Shown piece after piece: positions 12,401 to 21,156 of a stretch of DNA of 64,000 nt (within the stretch, counting starts at the first letter, position 1; each line of letters opens with the position of its first letter). Under the pieces are notes generated by a model. It did not search any database. It was not told the DNA's origin and saw only the letters and a list, made by a program, of their open reading frames with translations. Source of the DNA: Alopecurus myosuroides (lineage: Eukaryota > Streptophyta > Magnoliopsida > Poales > Poaceae); the NCBI GenBank assembly GCA_028641055.1, contig CM054060.1, positions 62,587,371 through 62,651,370 of the forward strand, read 5' to 3'. Made by a program: the position numbers and the translations under genes.

Positions 12401-12788
12401 AACAGGAGGTGGGGTAAAGGTGGACGAGCAATACGGAATGACAATGGTGGATTTTGACCTTCTTGGTTACCTTGACGAACCATTTGTCCTAGCCAAAGAT
12501 GTCGCTCAGGTTTTCTATTTGAAGGACATGAGTAGCAAACCGAGGAAACGGAAAGATAATAAAACGATCAGTACATCATGTGATGATCCAAAGCGCCACA
12601 TTGTTCTTTCAGGGAAAAGAAACATCGTGGGAGTGGAGGACAAGACAGACATTTCAGAAGATTATAATATGTTTGGTGAAATTCCGCCCTTCAAAGTCAA
12701 CACTGACCCAAGCATTAAGTTAAATGATGAGGATGCTCCATGGATACGGCCAGATCGTAAGAAAGCAGGGACACGAGGGAAGAATTGA
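9451..12788 (+). pseudogene. CACTA TNP2-type transposase, one stop and one frameshift
   Basis: The start ATG at 9451 follows a splice acceptor (AATGCAG), a layout repeated in CACTA-2. Domain order: transposase-associated N-terminal domain (about residues 1-80, Cys pairs in CPCAECKN), an acidic stretch, the transposase_21/TNP2 catalytic region (STDGMNPF near 10487, TINDWPALSNLSGQ near 10767), then DUF4218-like (FERFMGVLKKYVRN near 11740) and DUF4216-like (YYGYIEEIWELDYG near 12320) regions. A TAA at 10654-10656 interrupts the frame, which stays open on the far side. Near 11347-11353, in a run of seven T, the frame shifts and reading resumes in another frame. The rest of the roughly 1100-residue protein is well preserved, so inactivation is recent. 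It would cut and join the element ends. Confidence 0.9.
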
Positions 12789-13052
12789 TGTGTAATAATT
12801 TATTGTGTACCAAACTTTTTTGAATGGATCATGTGAATTATATTATCTCTGATGTGTTTAAGACTAACTCCTTTGCAAAATATTTGAGAAAACGAGTGGA
12901 AAGCATGGAAAACAGAAAGTTACTTAAATGTCTCAAAACTTTGTGAGATAAAATATCTGATTTCATAACTTTTATTAAAAACAGAAAACATACGAACATA
13001 CGAACCTTGCGGAATACAAATTCTTTTATTGAAAAGAGAGAACATACGAACA
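12789..13052. other. AT-rich 3' region between convergent genes
   Basis: About 260 bp separate the end of the transposase from the end of the minus-strand AP2 ORF. It contains a short repeat (ACATACGAACA near 12988 and 13042, with ACATACGAAC also at 12993). It presumably holds the 3' ends of both transcripts; no exact polyadenylation signal is assigned. Confidence 0.4.
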
Positions 13053-13703
13053 CTACTCCTCGTCGTCGTCGTCGGGGAACTCGTCGGTGACCTCCTCCGG
13101 GTCATCGACGTCGGCGAACTCGTCGGTGACCTCCTCGTCGTCGTCGGAGGTGCATGATGGTATGTCCGAGATAGGCCCCCACCTCGGATCGTCGGAGGCC
13201 CAGACTTCGCCGGCGCGGTCGGCCCGACGAAGCTCTTGCAGCGCCCTCGTCCTCGCCTCCCGAGCGGCATCTAACGCGAGGTGGCGTTCGAGGCGGCGCT
13301 CCGCCCGCTCAGCCGCGCGGGTCTGCCAGAGCTCCTCGTCGGCGCTCTCCTCCCCCGGGTTGTTCCGGTAATACTCGCGGACGACGCGTTCTTCCCTGGC
13401 ATCGACTAGGCCCTGAAACGCGCGGTGACGGAGGTGGAGGTGGTCGGCGGCAGTGACGATCTGCGGCTTCGGCGCCCTTGCCTCCGCTTCCCAGACGGTG
13501 TGGCAGTCGTTGAAGTTCATCAGCGAACGCGGGCGGTTGAGGCGCCAGGCCGCCACGTCCCAGGCGCGGGCGGCCTCCGCCGCCGTCGCAAAGGAGCCGA
13601 GGGGGATGCGGTCGTCCCCCCAGCGGATATCTGCGCTGAACATTCCGTTCTGCCGTGCTCGGACGCCGCGAAAGCCGGTGGTGCTGTTCCTCCTCGGAGG
13701 CAT
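13053..13703 (-). CDS. AP2/ERF-domain protein carried by CACTA-1, 216 aa
   Basis: An intact ORF reads leftward from the ATG at 13701-13703 to a stop at 13053-13055. Residues about 8-60 form an AP2/ERF DNA-binding domain: GFRGVRARQNGMFSADIRW, LGSFATAAEAARAWDVAAW, then LMNF. The WLG part is altered to PLG. The middle is Arg/Glu-rich and probably helical or coiled; the C terminus is a run of Asp/Glu typical of an acidic activation tail. GC content is very high with G/C-biased third positions, unlike the AT-rich transposon around it and like grass host genes, suggesting capture. A TATA-like box lies upstream on the minus strand (13755-13762). It could be a transposon accessory protein or a captured regulator; expression is unknown. 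Confidence 0.75.
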   Translation of the reverse strand: MPPRRNSTTGFRGVRARQNGMFSADIRWGDDRIPLGSFATAAEAARAWDVAAWRLNRPRSLMNFNDCHTVWEAEARAPKPQIVTAADHLHLRHRAFQGLVDAREERVVREYYRNNPGEESADEELWQTRAAERAERRLERHLALDAAREARTRALQELRRADRAGEVWASDDPRWGPISDIPSCTSDDDEEVTDEFADVDDPEEVTDEFPDDDDEE

Positions 13704-13754
13704 GGTGGAAGCGCGACGGTGCGTGGACAGGAGAAGACGCGCTCGAGGCGCGAC

Positions 13755-13762
13755 AATTTATA
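13755..13762 (-). promoter_or_regulatory. TATA-like box for the AP2/ERF ORF
   Basis: On the minus strand the sequence reads TATAAATT about 52 bp before the ATG, embedded in GC-rich sequence. The spacing would allow only a very short leader, so this is a weak prediction. Confidence 0.4.
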
Positions 13763-13910
13763 CCGCGCCCTCCTGGCCACGCGTCACAACTCACGCGCCA
13801 CGCGTCGCAACTCCCGCGCCACGCGCCACCCTAACAGAACCAAGCAAATAGTTGCACATTACTAACCGAGCTCAAAGTGAACACTGACCCATAGCATGGA
13901 TGGATGTGTT

Positions 13911-14213
13911 AAAGGGGGGGGGGTGTAGAACAAAACAATCGGTATCACCATCATACAGCCCTACCGTGGCTACTCGGTGCAATATGCATACCAAATGCAC
14001 GGTAGGACGTATGATGGCGAATCCGGATGTTTTGTACTTGCTCGATAAACTGAATATATGATGTATCAAACCTTAAAGGGGGATGTAGAACAAAACAATC
14101 GGTATCGACATCATACAGCCCCACCGTGGCTACTGGGTGCAATATGCATACCAAATGCACGGCAGGACGTATGATGGCGAATCCGGATGTTTTGTATTTG
14201 CTCGATGAACTGA
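13911..14213. repeat. two 140-bp direct repeats, each with an inner inverted repeat
   Basis: Copy 1 (13911-14053) and copy 2 (14074-14213) are about 95% alike. Each contains an inverted pair: CATCATACAGCCC(T/C)ACCGTG on the left arm and, about 35 bp on, its near-complement ending GACGTATGATGG. The block sits between the divergent AP2/ERF ORF and the plus-strand unknown ORF, where shared regulatory DNA would be expected. It may bind a dimeric protein or just be expanded spacer. Confidence 0.85.
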
Positions 14214-14300
14214 CCGGTGTATGAAGGTGGGCTATATATAGGGTCCTCTGGCTCACAAAGTGTTGTGCTAGGGTTTTGATCCAACGGTTAAGAAACCACC

Positions 14301-14423
14301 TCATCCAATGGCTCACAACAGCTCGAAAGAAACACACCGTAGCCCTGATCGAACGGCTCACAACAGCTCGAAAGAAACACACCCCGGATCCAACGACTCA
14401 CAAGCGCTTTAAAGAAACACACG
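14301..14423. repeat. three tandem 40-45-bp repeats
   Basis: The phrase GCTCACAACAGCTCGAAAGA occurs at 14311 and 14356, with a degenerate third copy from 14395 (ACTCACAAGCGCTTTAAAGA), each followed by AACACAC. They lie upstream of the unknown ORF and just before its inverted-repeat promoter element. Confidence 0.85.
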
Positions 14424-14468
14424 ATCCGTGTGATTCTATCTGATTGGTCCAAACGAAACCCTAACCCA

Positions 14469-14531
14469 TTTAGTCCCGGTTGGTGTCCCCAACCGGGACT
14501 AAAGGGATGTTTTCTTCTCGCTATATATATG
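14469..14531 (+). promoter_or_regulatory. inverted repeat plus TATA box for ORF at 14589
   Basis: Arms TTTAGTCCCGGTTG and its inverse (CAACCGGGACTAAAG) flank a GTGTCC loop at 14469-14504. A TATA box (TATATATAT, 14523-14531) follows 18 bp later, and the ATG at 14589 a further 58 bp on. The stem is the same motif as in the element's subterminal ends, so the element's own end-binding protein may act here. Confidence 0.7.
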
Positions 14532-14588
14532 TATATATGCATTGCCACACCATTGGCATAAACACATACAAACTCACCACTCTCTCTC

Positions 14589-15134
14589 ATGGCTTCTACC
14601 GTACCCACTCTAACATTCATCCAGGCGGAGGCACTTTCCGCCTCGAACTACCGCTGCCCGTGCGGCTACAACGTTCCCGCCGGTTGGATGCTGAGCGCCG
14701 GAGGAGTGCCGGTCCCTCCTCTTCCTGAAGGTGTGGCGCGTCGGGCGGCCATCACGAACCACTACTATCACGAGCTCACGCCGGAGCAGCGGAGGAATCC
14801 CAGTTGGCATCCCGATAACCAGCATACTTGGGATGCCTTCTTCATCAATCGGCGTGAGAGGGCGCTCGCCAGGTATGAGGAGGACGGCCTGCCTCCTGGG
14901 AACTTTCACGAGGCCGGTCGTCGGCTATGGTGGTCCGGCCGGACTCTACAGAGCGTCATGGACTATATCAGGGCCGGCGATATCCCCCGCCTGCGCTACC
15001 CTCAGGCCCAGTCCTGGAGTCGTGATCCTCCGAGGGAGTGCAGAGCACCGTCAGACGATAGTGACGACGACGGCGGCGGCGACTACGACGACTACGAGTA
15101 CATGTACTATAGGCCTAGGCAGGAGTATGACTAG
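14589..15134 (+). CDS. unknown acidic-tailed protein of CACTA-1, 181 aa
   Basis: An intact ORF with its own TATA box and leader (CTCTCTCTC before the ATG). The N-terminal third has a CPCG motif (residues about 23-26) with no clear zinc-site partner. The central part is rich in Arg, Trp and Tyr (NPSWHPDNQHTWDAFF, then GRRLWWSGRTLQSVMDYI), suggesting a compact nucleic-acid- or protein-binding domain. The C terminus is a DDSDDDGGGDYDDYEY acidic tail. No known family is recognised. Its place between the AP2/ERF and Ptta-Ulp1 genes and the matching promoter hairpin indicate that it is a regular gene of the transposon. A second protein of similar flavour (many Trp/Arg) is in CACTA-2 at 37711-38097. 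Confidence 0.65.
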   Translation: MASTVPTLTFIQAEALSASNYRCPCGYNVPAGWMLSAGGVPVPPLPEGVARRAAITNHYYHELTPEQRRNPSWHPDNQHTWDAFFINRRERALARYEEDGLPPGNFHEAGRRLWWSGRTLQSVMDYIRAGDIPRLRYPQAQSWSRDPPRECRAPSDDSDDDGGGDYDDYEYMYYRPRQEYD

Positions 15135-15386
15135 CAGATATCAGATCATGCATCTATGCTCTCCGTTTAGGTTTAGATCCACTCTAGCCATTATGTACTG
15201 CCTTTTTTATCTATATATATATTCAAAATGTGTGTGAATCTTTATGATTAGTTTTATTTTTCTGAATTTTCTGCTATATTATTTGTATTTTTAAGATTTT
15301 AAAAAGAATTAGTTTTATTTTTCAAAATTTTCTGATATATTATTTGTACTTTAAGATTGGAAAAAGGAAAAGTATTTGAAAAACCA
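15135..15386. other. AT-rich 3' region of the 14589 ORF
   Basis: Contains two imperfect copies of a TTAGTTTTATTTTTC...TTTTCTG(A/C)TATATTATTTGTA phrase (15247-15290 and 15309-15350). Nothing coding is seen. Confidence 0.5.
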
Positions 15387-15570
15387 CCTTTAGTCGCGGT
15401 TACTGTCACGAAACGGGACTAAAGGCTCTTTCCGCGCGGGAACGAAAACGCCGCGAAAAAAATACCCCTTTAGTCCCGGTTGGGGACACCAACCGGGACT
15501 AAAGGTCCGCGGGGGGCCTTTAGTCGCGGTTGGTGTCCCCAACCGGGACTAAAGGCTGCCCCTATATATT
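15387..15570 (+). promoter_or_regulatory. three inverted repeats plus TATA box before Ptta-Ulp1 gene
   Basis: Stems occur at 15388-15426 (degenerate), 15469-15506 and 15517-15556, with arms of the CTTTAGTC(C/G)CGGTTGG type. The last stem ends about 7 bp before a TATA box (CTATATATT, 15562-15570). A C-rich leader follows. It is the same design as at 9100-9153 and 14469-14531. Confidence 0.7.
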
Positions 15571-15819
15571 CTCTGCCCCCAAAAATTCCCAAACACATCT
15601 CGTCTTCTCCGCGCCGCCCTCGCCGATTCCGTCTCCGGTTGCTGCCCGTCGCCCCCACCGATTCCGTCTCTGGTTGCTGCCCGCCGCCCTCGCCGATTCT
15701 GTCTCCGGTTGGTGCCCGCCCGTGCGTTCTTGAGGATCTCTGGAGGACCGTGCACGACGATCGGAATTAAACGACGACGACGGCCGTGGCCCCCGCCGGA
15801 GGATCTGTTTAGGGTTTGG
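15571..15819 (+). other. GC-rich leader region with short repeats
   Basis: Three copies of a CCGATTC(C/T)GTCTC(C/T)GGTTG phrase (about 15627, 15659 and 15691) follow the TATA box. This is probably 5' untranslated sequence; open frames here are repetitive and start-less. Confidence 0.4.
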
Positions 15820-16015
15820 CCGTGCCCGTGCGTGCGTGCTTGGCCATGCCCGTGCCGTGGCCGTGCCGTGGTCGTGGTCGTGGTCGTGGCCGTGGCCGTG
15901 CCCGTGGCCGTACGTGGCCGTGCCGTCGTGCGTGGCCGTGGCCGTGCCCGTGCCCGTGGCCGTGGCCGTGGCCATGCCCGTGCCGTGGTACGTGGCCGTG
16001 GCCGTGGCCGTGCTC
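15820..16015. repeat. CCGTGG/CCGTGC hexamer array
   Basis: About 190 bp of degenerate hexamers (GTGGCCGTGCCCGTGG and variants). It produces long repetitive frames on both strands that are not genes. Confidence 0.9.
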
Positions 16016-16664
16016 GCGGGGGAGAGAGGAGAGTGGCGCCGTGGCCCTCGCCGGAGGAGGAGGAAACAGAGACGCTGACATCACGCTGACGTCACGGCCT
16101 GCGGGAGAGGAGAGAAAAAAAAACGCTCTTGGGCTGCACTCGGATTCTCAAAAAAAAAAAAAAAGTTGGGCTGCACTCTTTTTTTGCAAAGTTAAAATAA
16201 ATCCTAAATCAAAAAAATTCCTAAGTCAAAAAATTTCCTACTAAGTTAAAATAAATCCTAAATCAAAAAAATTCCTAAGTCAAAAGTTGGGCTGCACTCT
16301 TTTTTTGCAAAGTGCTAACCCTAAAAATATATTTGTACTAATATTTGCTAATTCTACTAACCCTAAATATTCCTAAGTCAAAAAAATAATGAAAATAAGT
16401 TTTAATTCAATAAATTCAGAATATTAAGTGTAATATACCAAAATGACCAGAAAAGCAAATGCAACGTAGCTATGGAGTTCTCCAAGTCATTTGAGAAACT
16501 AATCTTGGACACACCTCTAAAGTATGGTTTTCCCCCTTCGGTGGTTATCGTTCTTCCACCGGAGTGACATATGGCGGACAATTTGAGATAGAGGGTGTAA
16601 TATTTGCTAAGTCTCCTATATACTTAATTAATTTTTACTATATGCATGTCTGCAGGAGTGACAT
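16016..16664 (+). other. leader/intron region upstream of Ptta-Ulp1 start
   Basis: Contains a duplicated phrase TTGGGCTGCACTCTTTTTTT (about 16166 and 16286) and a duplicated AATAAATCCTAAATC block. Near 16563 and 16657 lies a 22-bp repeat, GAGTGACATATGGCGGACAA, the second copy holding the start codon. CTGCAG just before the second copy is a good splice acceptor, so the leader is probably spliced. Confidence 0.5.
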
Positions 16665-19600
16665 ATGGCGGACAATGGAGCCTTGCCGTATACAGAGCAG
16701 GAGGCTGAAGGTATTATATACGGCATGATAGCCAACCAGACCCATTATTTGTCGGGCCCAGAAGATGAGCAACAAGACGATGTAGTCTCTTCTTATCTGA
16801 ACCTTGATGATCAAGAACGTGGAGGAACGGACATTGTCGATGATGAAACAGGTGAAGGAACTGACATTGTCGATGATCAAGGAGCTGAAGGAATGGACAT
16901 TGATGACGGAGGTCAACCGTCGACAAACGACGATCTCCAATTGCAAAGAACAACCACCTCCGGCGAGGTATATATATATATATATACATTGGGACTCTCG
17001 TGATACAAACTTATTGAAATGTGAATACATATGCACTAACGCGCGCGACTCTCTTTCTTATTTTAGCCCTCGGCCGGATCTAGTATGACAAAGCGTGGCA
17101 AATCCAAGTCGATGAAAGATGGAGAAACATATACCATCGAATCAGTCAGTGAAATCGGCAAGCCCCTACAGCACACCACAAAGTTTATCAACCAATGCGG
17201 AGTCATTGTTAGAGACACCGTCCCGATCACCGTCCAGGAATGGAAGGAGCCAAAGAAAGCACGTTTTGGTTTCACTTATGTCGACAAGAGAACGAAAAAG
17301 ATTATGTTTAGAAAGCTTATTGCACATTTCATTCTACCTACGGAATACAACAAAAAAGATGAATTCGGTCAGGACGTTCCGGGTGGACGTGAGAGGAGGA
17401 GGATAGTCAAAGAGTTCGCTTTTCAGAAGATGGCCGAAGCATTCCGGAACTTCAAGAAAAAATTGTTCCGTGAATATGTCAGCAAGGGCAAGACTCCGAT
17501 TTTCACTGGACAACATGAGAAACTGAGAGATGATTGGACAGAATTTGTGACGCAACATAAATCGGAGCATTTCAAGGAAATGTCGGCAAAAAATAAGGCT
17601 AATGCGGAAAAGAAACAGTACCATCATGTTATGGGGCCAGGAGGATACCGCGTTTCGGCGCCTAAGTGGCAGGCAATGGAGGACGACCTGAGGGCAACAG
17701 GAATCCGTCTAGGTACAGAGGGATGGGACGAAAGAGCCAAAATGTGGTGGTACGGGCATGGGGGATCGCTAGACCCGGAGACAGGGGAGTGTGTTCACCG
17801 GCAGAAAAAGTTTGCTCCCACAAAAGACCTTGTTGACGCAATGACCTCAGCTCAACAGGGCGTGATCACGTTCAACAGAGAGAGAGACCAACTGACCCAT
17901 GCCCTCGGGAATCCTGAACACGGAGGACATGTACGAGGCAAAGGCAGATTGCCGTGGAAAGTAGGGTTTTCCCAGGAGGGTGACCCGTACTGTTACAGAA
18001 GCCGTAAGAGAGGTACGGACCGGGCTGCAGATCAACTGTCGAATCTTGCAGCGGAATTTAATGAGTTGAAGAAGATCGTGGCGGGAATACTTGAGAAAGA
18101 AAAAGCGGCGGCTGCAGGGCCGCATGAAGTACATGCAGCGGATCTCGGAAGCCAGCATCAGCGGAGAAGCAGCGTGGCTTCCACGGAGGCCCCGACTGCA
18201 GGTGCTAATGCACCGATGATCGAGAGTCGTGCACCGGAGCCTCACTACCCCGTGGATGATGTAAAGGAGATGAAAGAATGAGATCTGCATTATCCCGTGG
18301 GGAACATTTCCATGAAGGTAGCTACCGGCAGTGCTTTACCATCTACACCTGGAGCACTCCATCACAACAACCCCATTCCATATGGCTATGCTCGAGTCAC
18401 GGTGGAAGACATAGTCCAAGCGTTTGAGGACCTGGAGATTGACATAGCTACACCCGAAGGGGAGAGAAGACTTGGAGATGTCAAGCGCCAGTTCATTCTA
18501 TGGAAAAAGAAGTACATAGTGTTTCCAGGCGAGACGCCAAGGCTAACAAGTCCACCCCCCTCCGATGGTGCAGGTGCTGGTGGTGGTGGTGGTGGTGGTG
18601 CTGGTTCACCTACGCCTCCTTCACGCCATTCGACGCCGTCTCCGGCGGGTAAGATGCCGTCGCCCACGATTCCTCCTCCGGCGGTTAAGCAGCCGTCGCC
18701 CACGATTCCTCCTCCGGAGGAAAAGCAGTCGTCTCCCCCCATTCCTCCTCCGGAGGAAAAGCAGCCGTCTCCTCCCATTCCTCCTCCGGAGGAAAAGCAG
18801 ACGTCGCCCCCCATTCCTCCTCCGGAGGATAAGCAGACGTCGCCCTCCATTCCTCCTCCAGCGAAGAAACAGAGGCAGGCGGACAGCAAGGGAACCTGCT
18901 CTTGGTCTATTAACCCGGAGCCTTATGTAGCTAAGACCACACGGGTACCGGAGCCATCACTGAAGCCTCTCCCCCCAAGGCCTTGGGAACTTAGTGATGC
19001 TGAAACCAAATTGGCCGTGAAGGCTGACGTTGACAAATGGATTGGCCGACTGAAGGCGCTAAAGGAGCCTGAGCCCAAGGAAGTATTCCCTCCGATTGTA
19101 GACTATTGGGGTACGGGTTTTTTGTCGACACCGTCCCAAGCCGAGAAGAATTTGCCTAAAGACTATGATAATGAACTTCGTAAGCAAGCAGGAATATTGG
19201 AGGAGAAAGAGAAAGCAAAAATAGTGGAGGAGGAGAAAGGAAAAGGAAAAATGAAAAAAAGCGGGAAACAAGTTGCCCAGCTCGGGATGCAGAGTAAAAA
19301 ATCGATCCCCCCGCTCATAGTGAAAGCCGCTCCGGAACAGGACCCCGAGGTCATAAATGCTGTGGCAGAAATGGGATTGACTGTACCTACTGCCATGCAA
19401 AATGCGTCCGAGGCCGGTATATCTCTTCGTCTCTTTTTAGGCCTAGACGATGCGCCAGTGGCTGAGGTAGGATTACAATATGAGAAGAAAGGGCCTCTCG
19501 TCGAGCCTGCGAAGGAAAAGGATCTACCACCACTAATGCAAGCTCTGCTACGTTGGTACAAACATTTCATAACATTGACCGACAAAGAATTTGTGTATGT

Positions 19601-20640
19601 GGATTATACAGAGGAGCATCACACTAAAAAGTACTCTGTAACAGTTGAGATGAGTGAATTGTTCCAGCTGTTCAATCTGCGTGAGCTCGACAAATCTATC
19701 TTGAGTTGCTACGTTCTGTAAGTGATTTATTTCTACGTCATCTCGTTCTTCATTGCCTACACTATATATATATATATATATATTGTCCTAACTATATTGT
19801 TGCGTACGCTATTATGCAGATTGAAGATTTGGGAATGCAAAATAAGACTCATCCATGATGTTGGGTTCATTGACCCACAAATCATTAATGGAACTATGTT
19901 AGAACGTCACCCCAAAGAAGTGGAGAAAGACTTGTACAAATTTTTTAAAAAGCATGAATCCAAAAGATATATTCTATTTCCTTACCTTTTTGGGTGAGTG
20001 TTTCTCTCATGTTCCCATTCTCTTTTGTTTACTCCATGCATGGTATGTCTAATCGATAAGTTATGCATGACTGTGCATCTAACGTGTCCGCAGGTTCCAC
20101 TGGATTCTGCTAAAAAATGATCTTCAGGACTCCATAGTTTTAATCTTTGACTCTATGAATTCAAATACAGATCTTTGGATCAACATGAGAAAAATGATGC
20201 AAAGGTAATTATTTTTCAATCATTTGCGCTCTATATCGATCGGTCTCTTTTGTTCATTTCCTAAGCTAATAACTCCCTTGTTCATTTAATTTTATTTGCA
20301 ATGTAGAGTTTGGAGACAGTTCTCACTTGGACATGTCGGTGGATTCAAAAATGAGCTAAAATTTAAAAATGTGGTCAAAGGAGTGGATAAGCAGCCACCG
20401 GGGACCGGTCTATGTGGATACTATGTCTGTGAGAACATACGGAAAGAAATCTCTGAGAGGAAGAAGGACGAGGCCACGCGGAGGGGTCTCAATAACTTGC
20501 TGAGGGCGCTTACTCCAGAAGCTCGCTTCCGACCAATTCAAGAGGAAATAGCAGGATTTTTCCTTAGGCATGTCATCGATAAGGAAGGAGAGTACCATGC
20601 GTCCACCGATGATGACTATTATACGCATAAGCTATCTTAA
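16665..20640 (+). pseudogene. Ptta/En-Spm domain fused to Ulp1-like protease, one in-frame stop
   Basis: The exon model has consistent phases throughout: 16665-16967, 17067-19717, 19820-19993, 20094-20204 and 20307-20640. Each intron starts GT and ends AG (about 1190 codons). Exon 1 is acidic with repeated TDIVDD. Exon 2 holds the plant transposase Ptta/En-Spm (transposase_24) region (HKSEHFKEMSAKNKAN near 17555, then HHVMGPGGYRV), known from DNA-binding TnpA-like proteins, then a Pro-rich repeat linker. Exons 3-5 carry a C48/Ulp1-like fold with His (FHWILL), Asp (IFDSMN) and Cys (GLCGYYVCENI), a complete triad. A TGA at 18279-18281 breaks exon 2. Alternatively two separate genes are made, but no second promoter is seen. 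It probably binds the element's repeats; the protease role is unknown. Confidence 0.85.
18646..18870 (+). repeat. 36-bp tandem repeats encoding a proline-rich linker
   Basis: About six copies of a 36-bp unit encode IPPPEEKQ(S/P/T)SPP. The unit is kept in frame and the third positions vary, so the protein repeat seems maintained. It separates the Ptta and Ulp1 parts and is likely disordered. Confidence 0.9.
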
Positions 20641-20948
20641 TTGTTCGAATTTGTGTATGGTCATCCATCTTAATTGTGTAATATGGAAACTTGTTCGAGG
20701 TTGTATATATGGTCACCCGATATTGAATATATATTATATATTCCTATTGAATTCTCCTTGTTTGAAATTTCATATATATATATGCATGTATATAGTATCG
20801 TAAAATATATATATATATATATATATGTGTACTGAAACTTCATCAAAATTAAAATAAAACACAAAATAGAATATAAAAGAAATAAAACAAAACAAATTAA
20901 AAAGGAACCAGATTTAGGGGGCCTAAAACCCTAAACCTGCGCAGGTTT
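20641..20948. other. AT-rich 3' region with TA microsatellites
   Basis: Two TA-rich runs (20772-20782 and 20806-20826) follow the stop codon. Nothing else is seen. The 3' end of the Ptta-Ulp1 transcript is expected here. Confidence 0.5.
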
Positions 20949-21153
20949 TCAGTCCCGGTTGGCCACAAGAACCGGGACTAAAGGGCCTCCGCCGCGACGG
21001 ATCCCTGGCGCCCACGTGGACGGGCCTTTAGTCCCGGTCCGTAAATGGCGGGACTATAGGGGGGGTCTTTAGTCGCGCATTGCTAGTCCCGGTTGCTGGG
21101 TCGGGACTACAGGCCCTGGCGAACCGGGACTACAGCCCTATTTTCTACCAGTG
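20949..21153 (-). promoter_or_regulatory. CACTA-1 3' subterminal repeats
   Basis: Copies of AGTCCCGGTT and its inverse lie at 20951, 20969, 21029, 21084 and 21122, in the same families as the 5' end. By analogy with En/Spm they are binding sites needed for synapsis of the two ends. Confidence 0.75.
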
Positions 21154-21156
21154 TGT

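Larger units (their letters stand above)
8886..21153 (+). mobile_element. CACTA-1: complete 12,268-bp CACTA (En/Spm) transposon
   Basis: The left end CACTGGTAGAAAATAGG is repeated inverted at the right end (17-bp terminal repeats). The element is flanked by the 3-bp target duplication TGT (8883-8885 and 21154-21156), so both boundaries are certain. Subterminal regions are packed with short GC-rich direct and inverted motifs (TTTAGTCCCGGTT type). Inside are, left to right, a TNP2-type transposase pseudogene, an AP2/ERF ORF (minus), an unknown ORF, and a Ptta-Ulp1 gene. The intact target duplication shows the ends have not been disturbed since insertion. Autonomy is doubtful because both large genes contain stops. 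Confidence 0.95.

Noticed and set aside
13911..14423. CRISPR-like array from the direct repeats
   Set aside because: Only two or three copies with long similar spacers inside a plant CACTA transposon; no cas genes and wrong type of genome.
15562..16244. Repetitive frames of up to 142 codons around 15.6-16.2 kb
   Set aside because: Generated by the CCGTGG hexamer array; all frames are open and the peptides are simple repeats.
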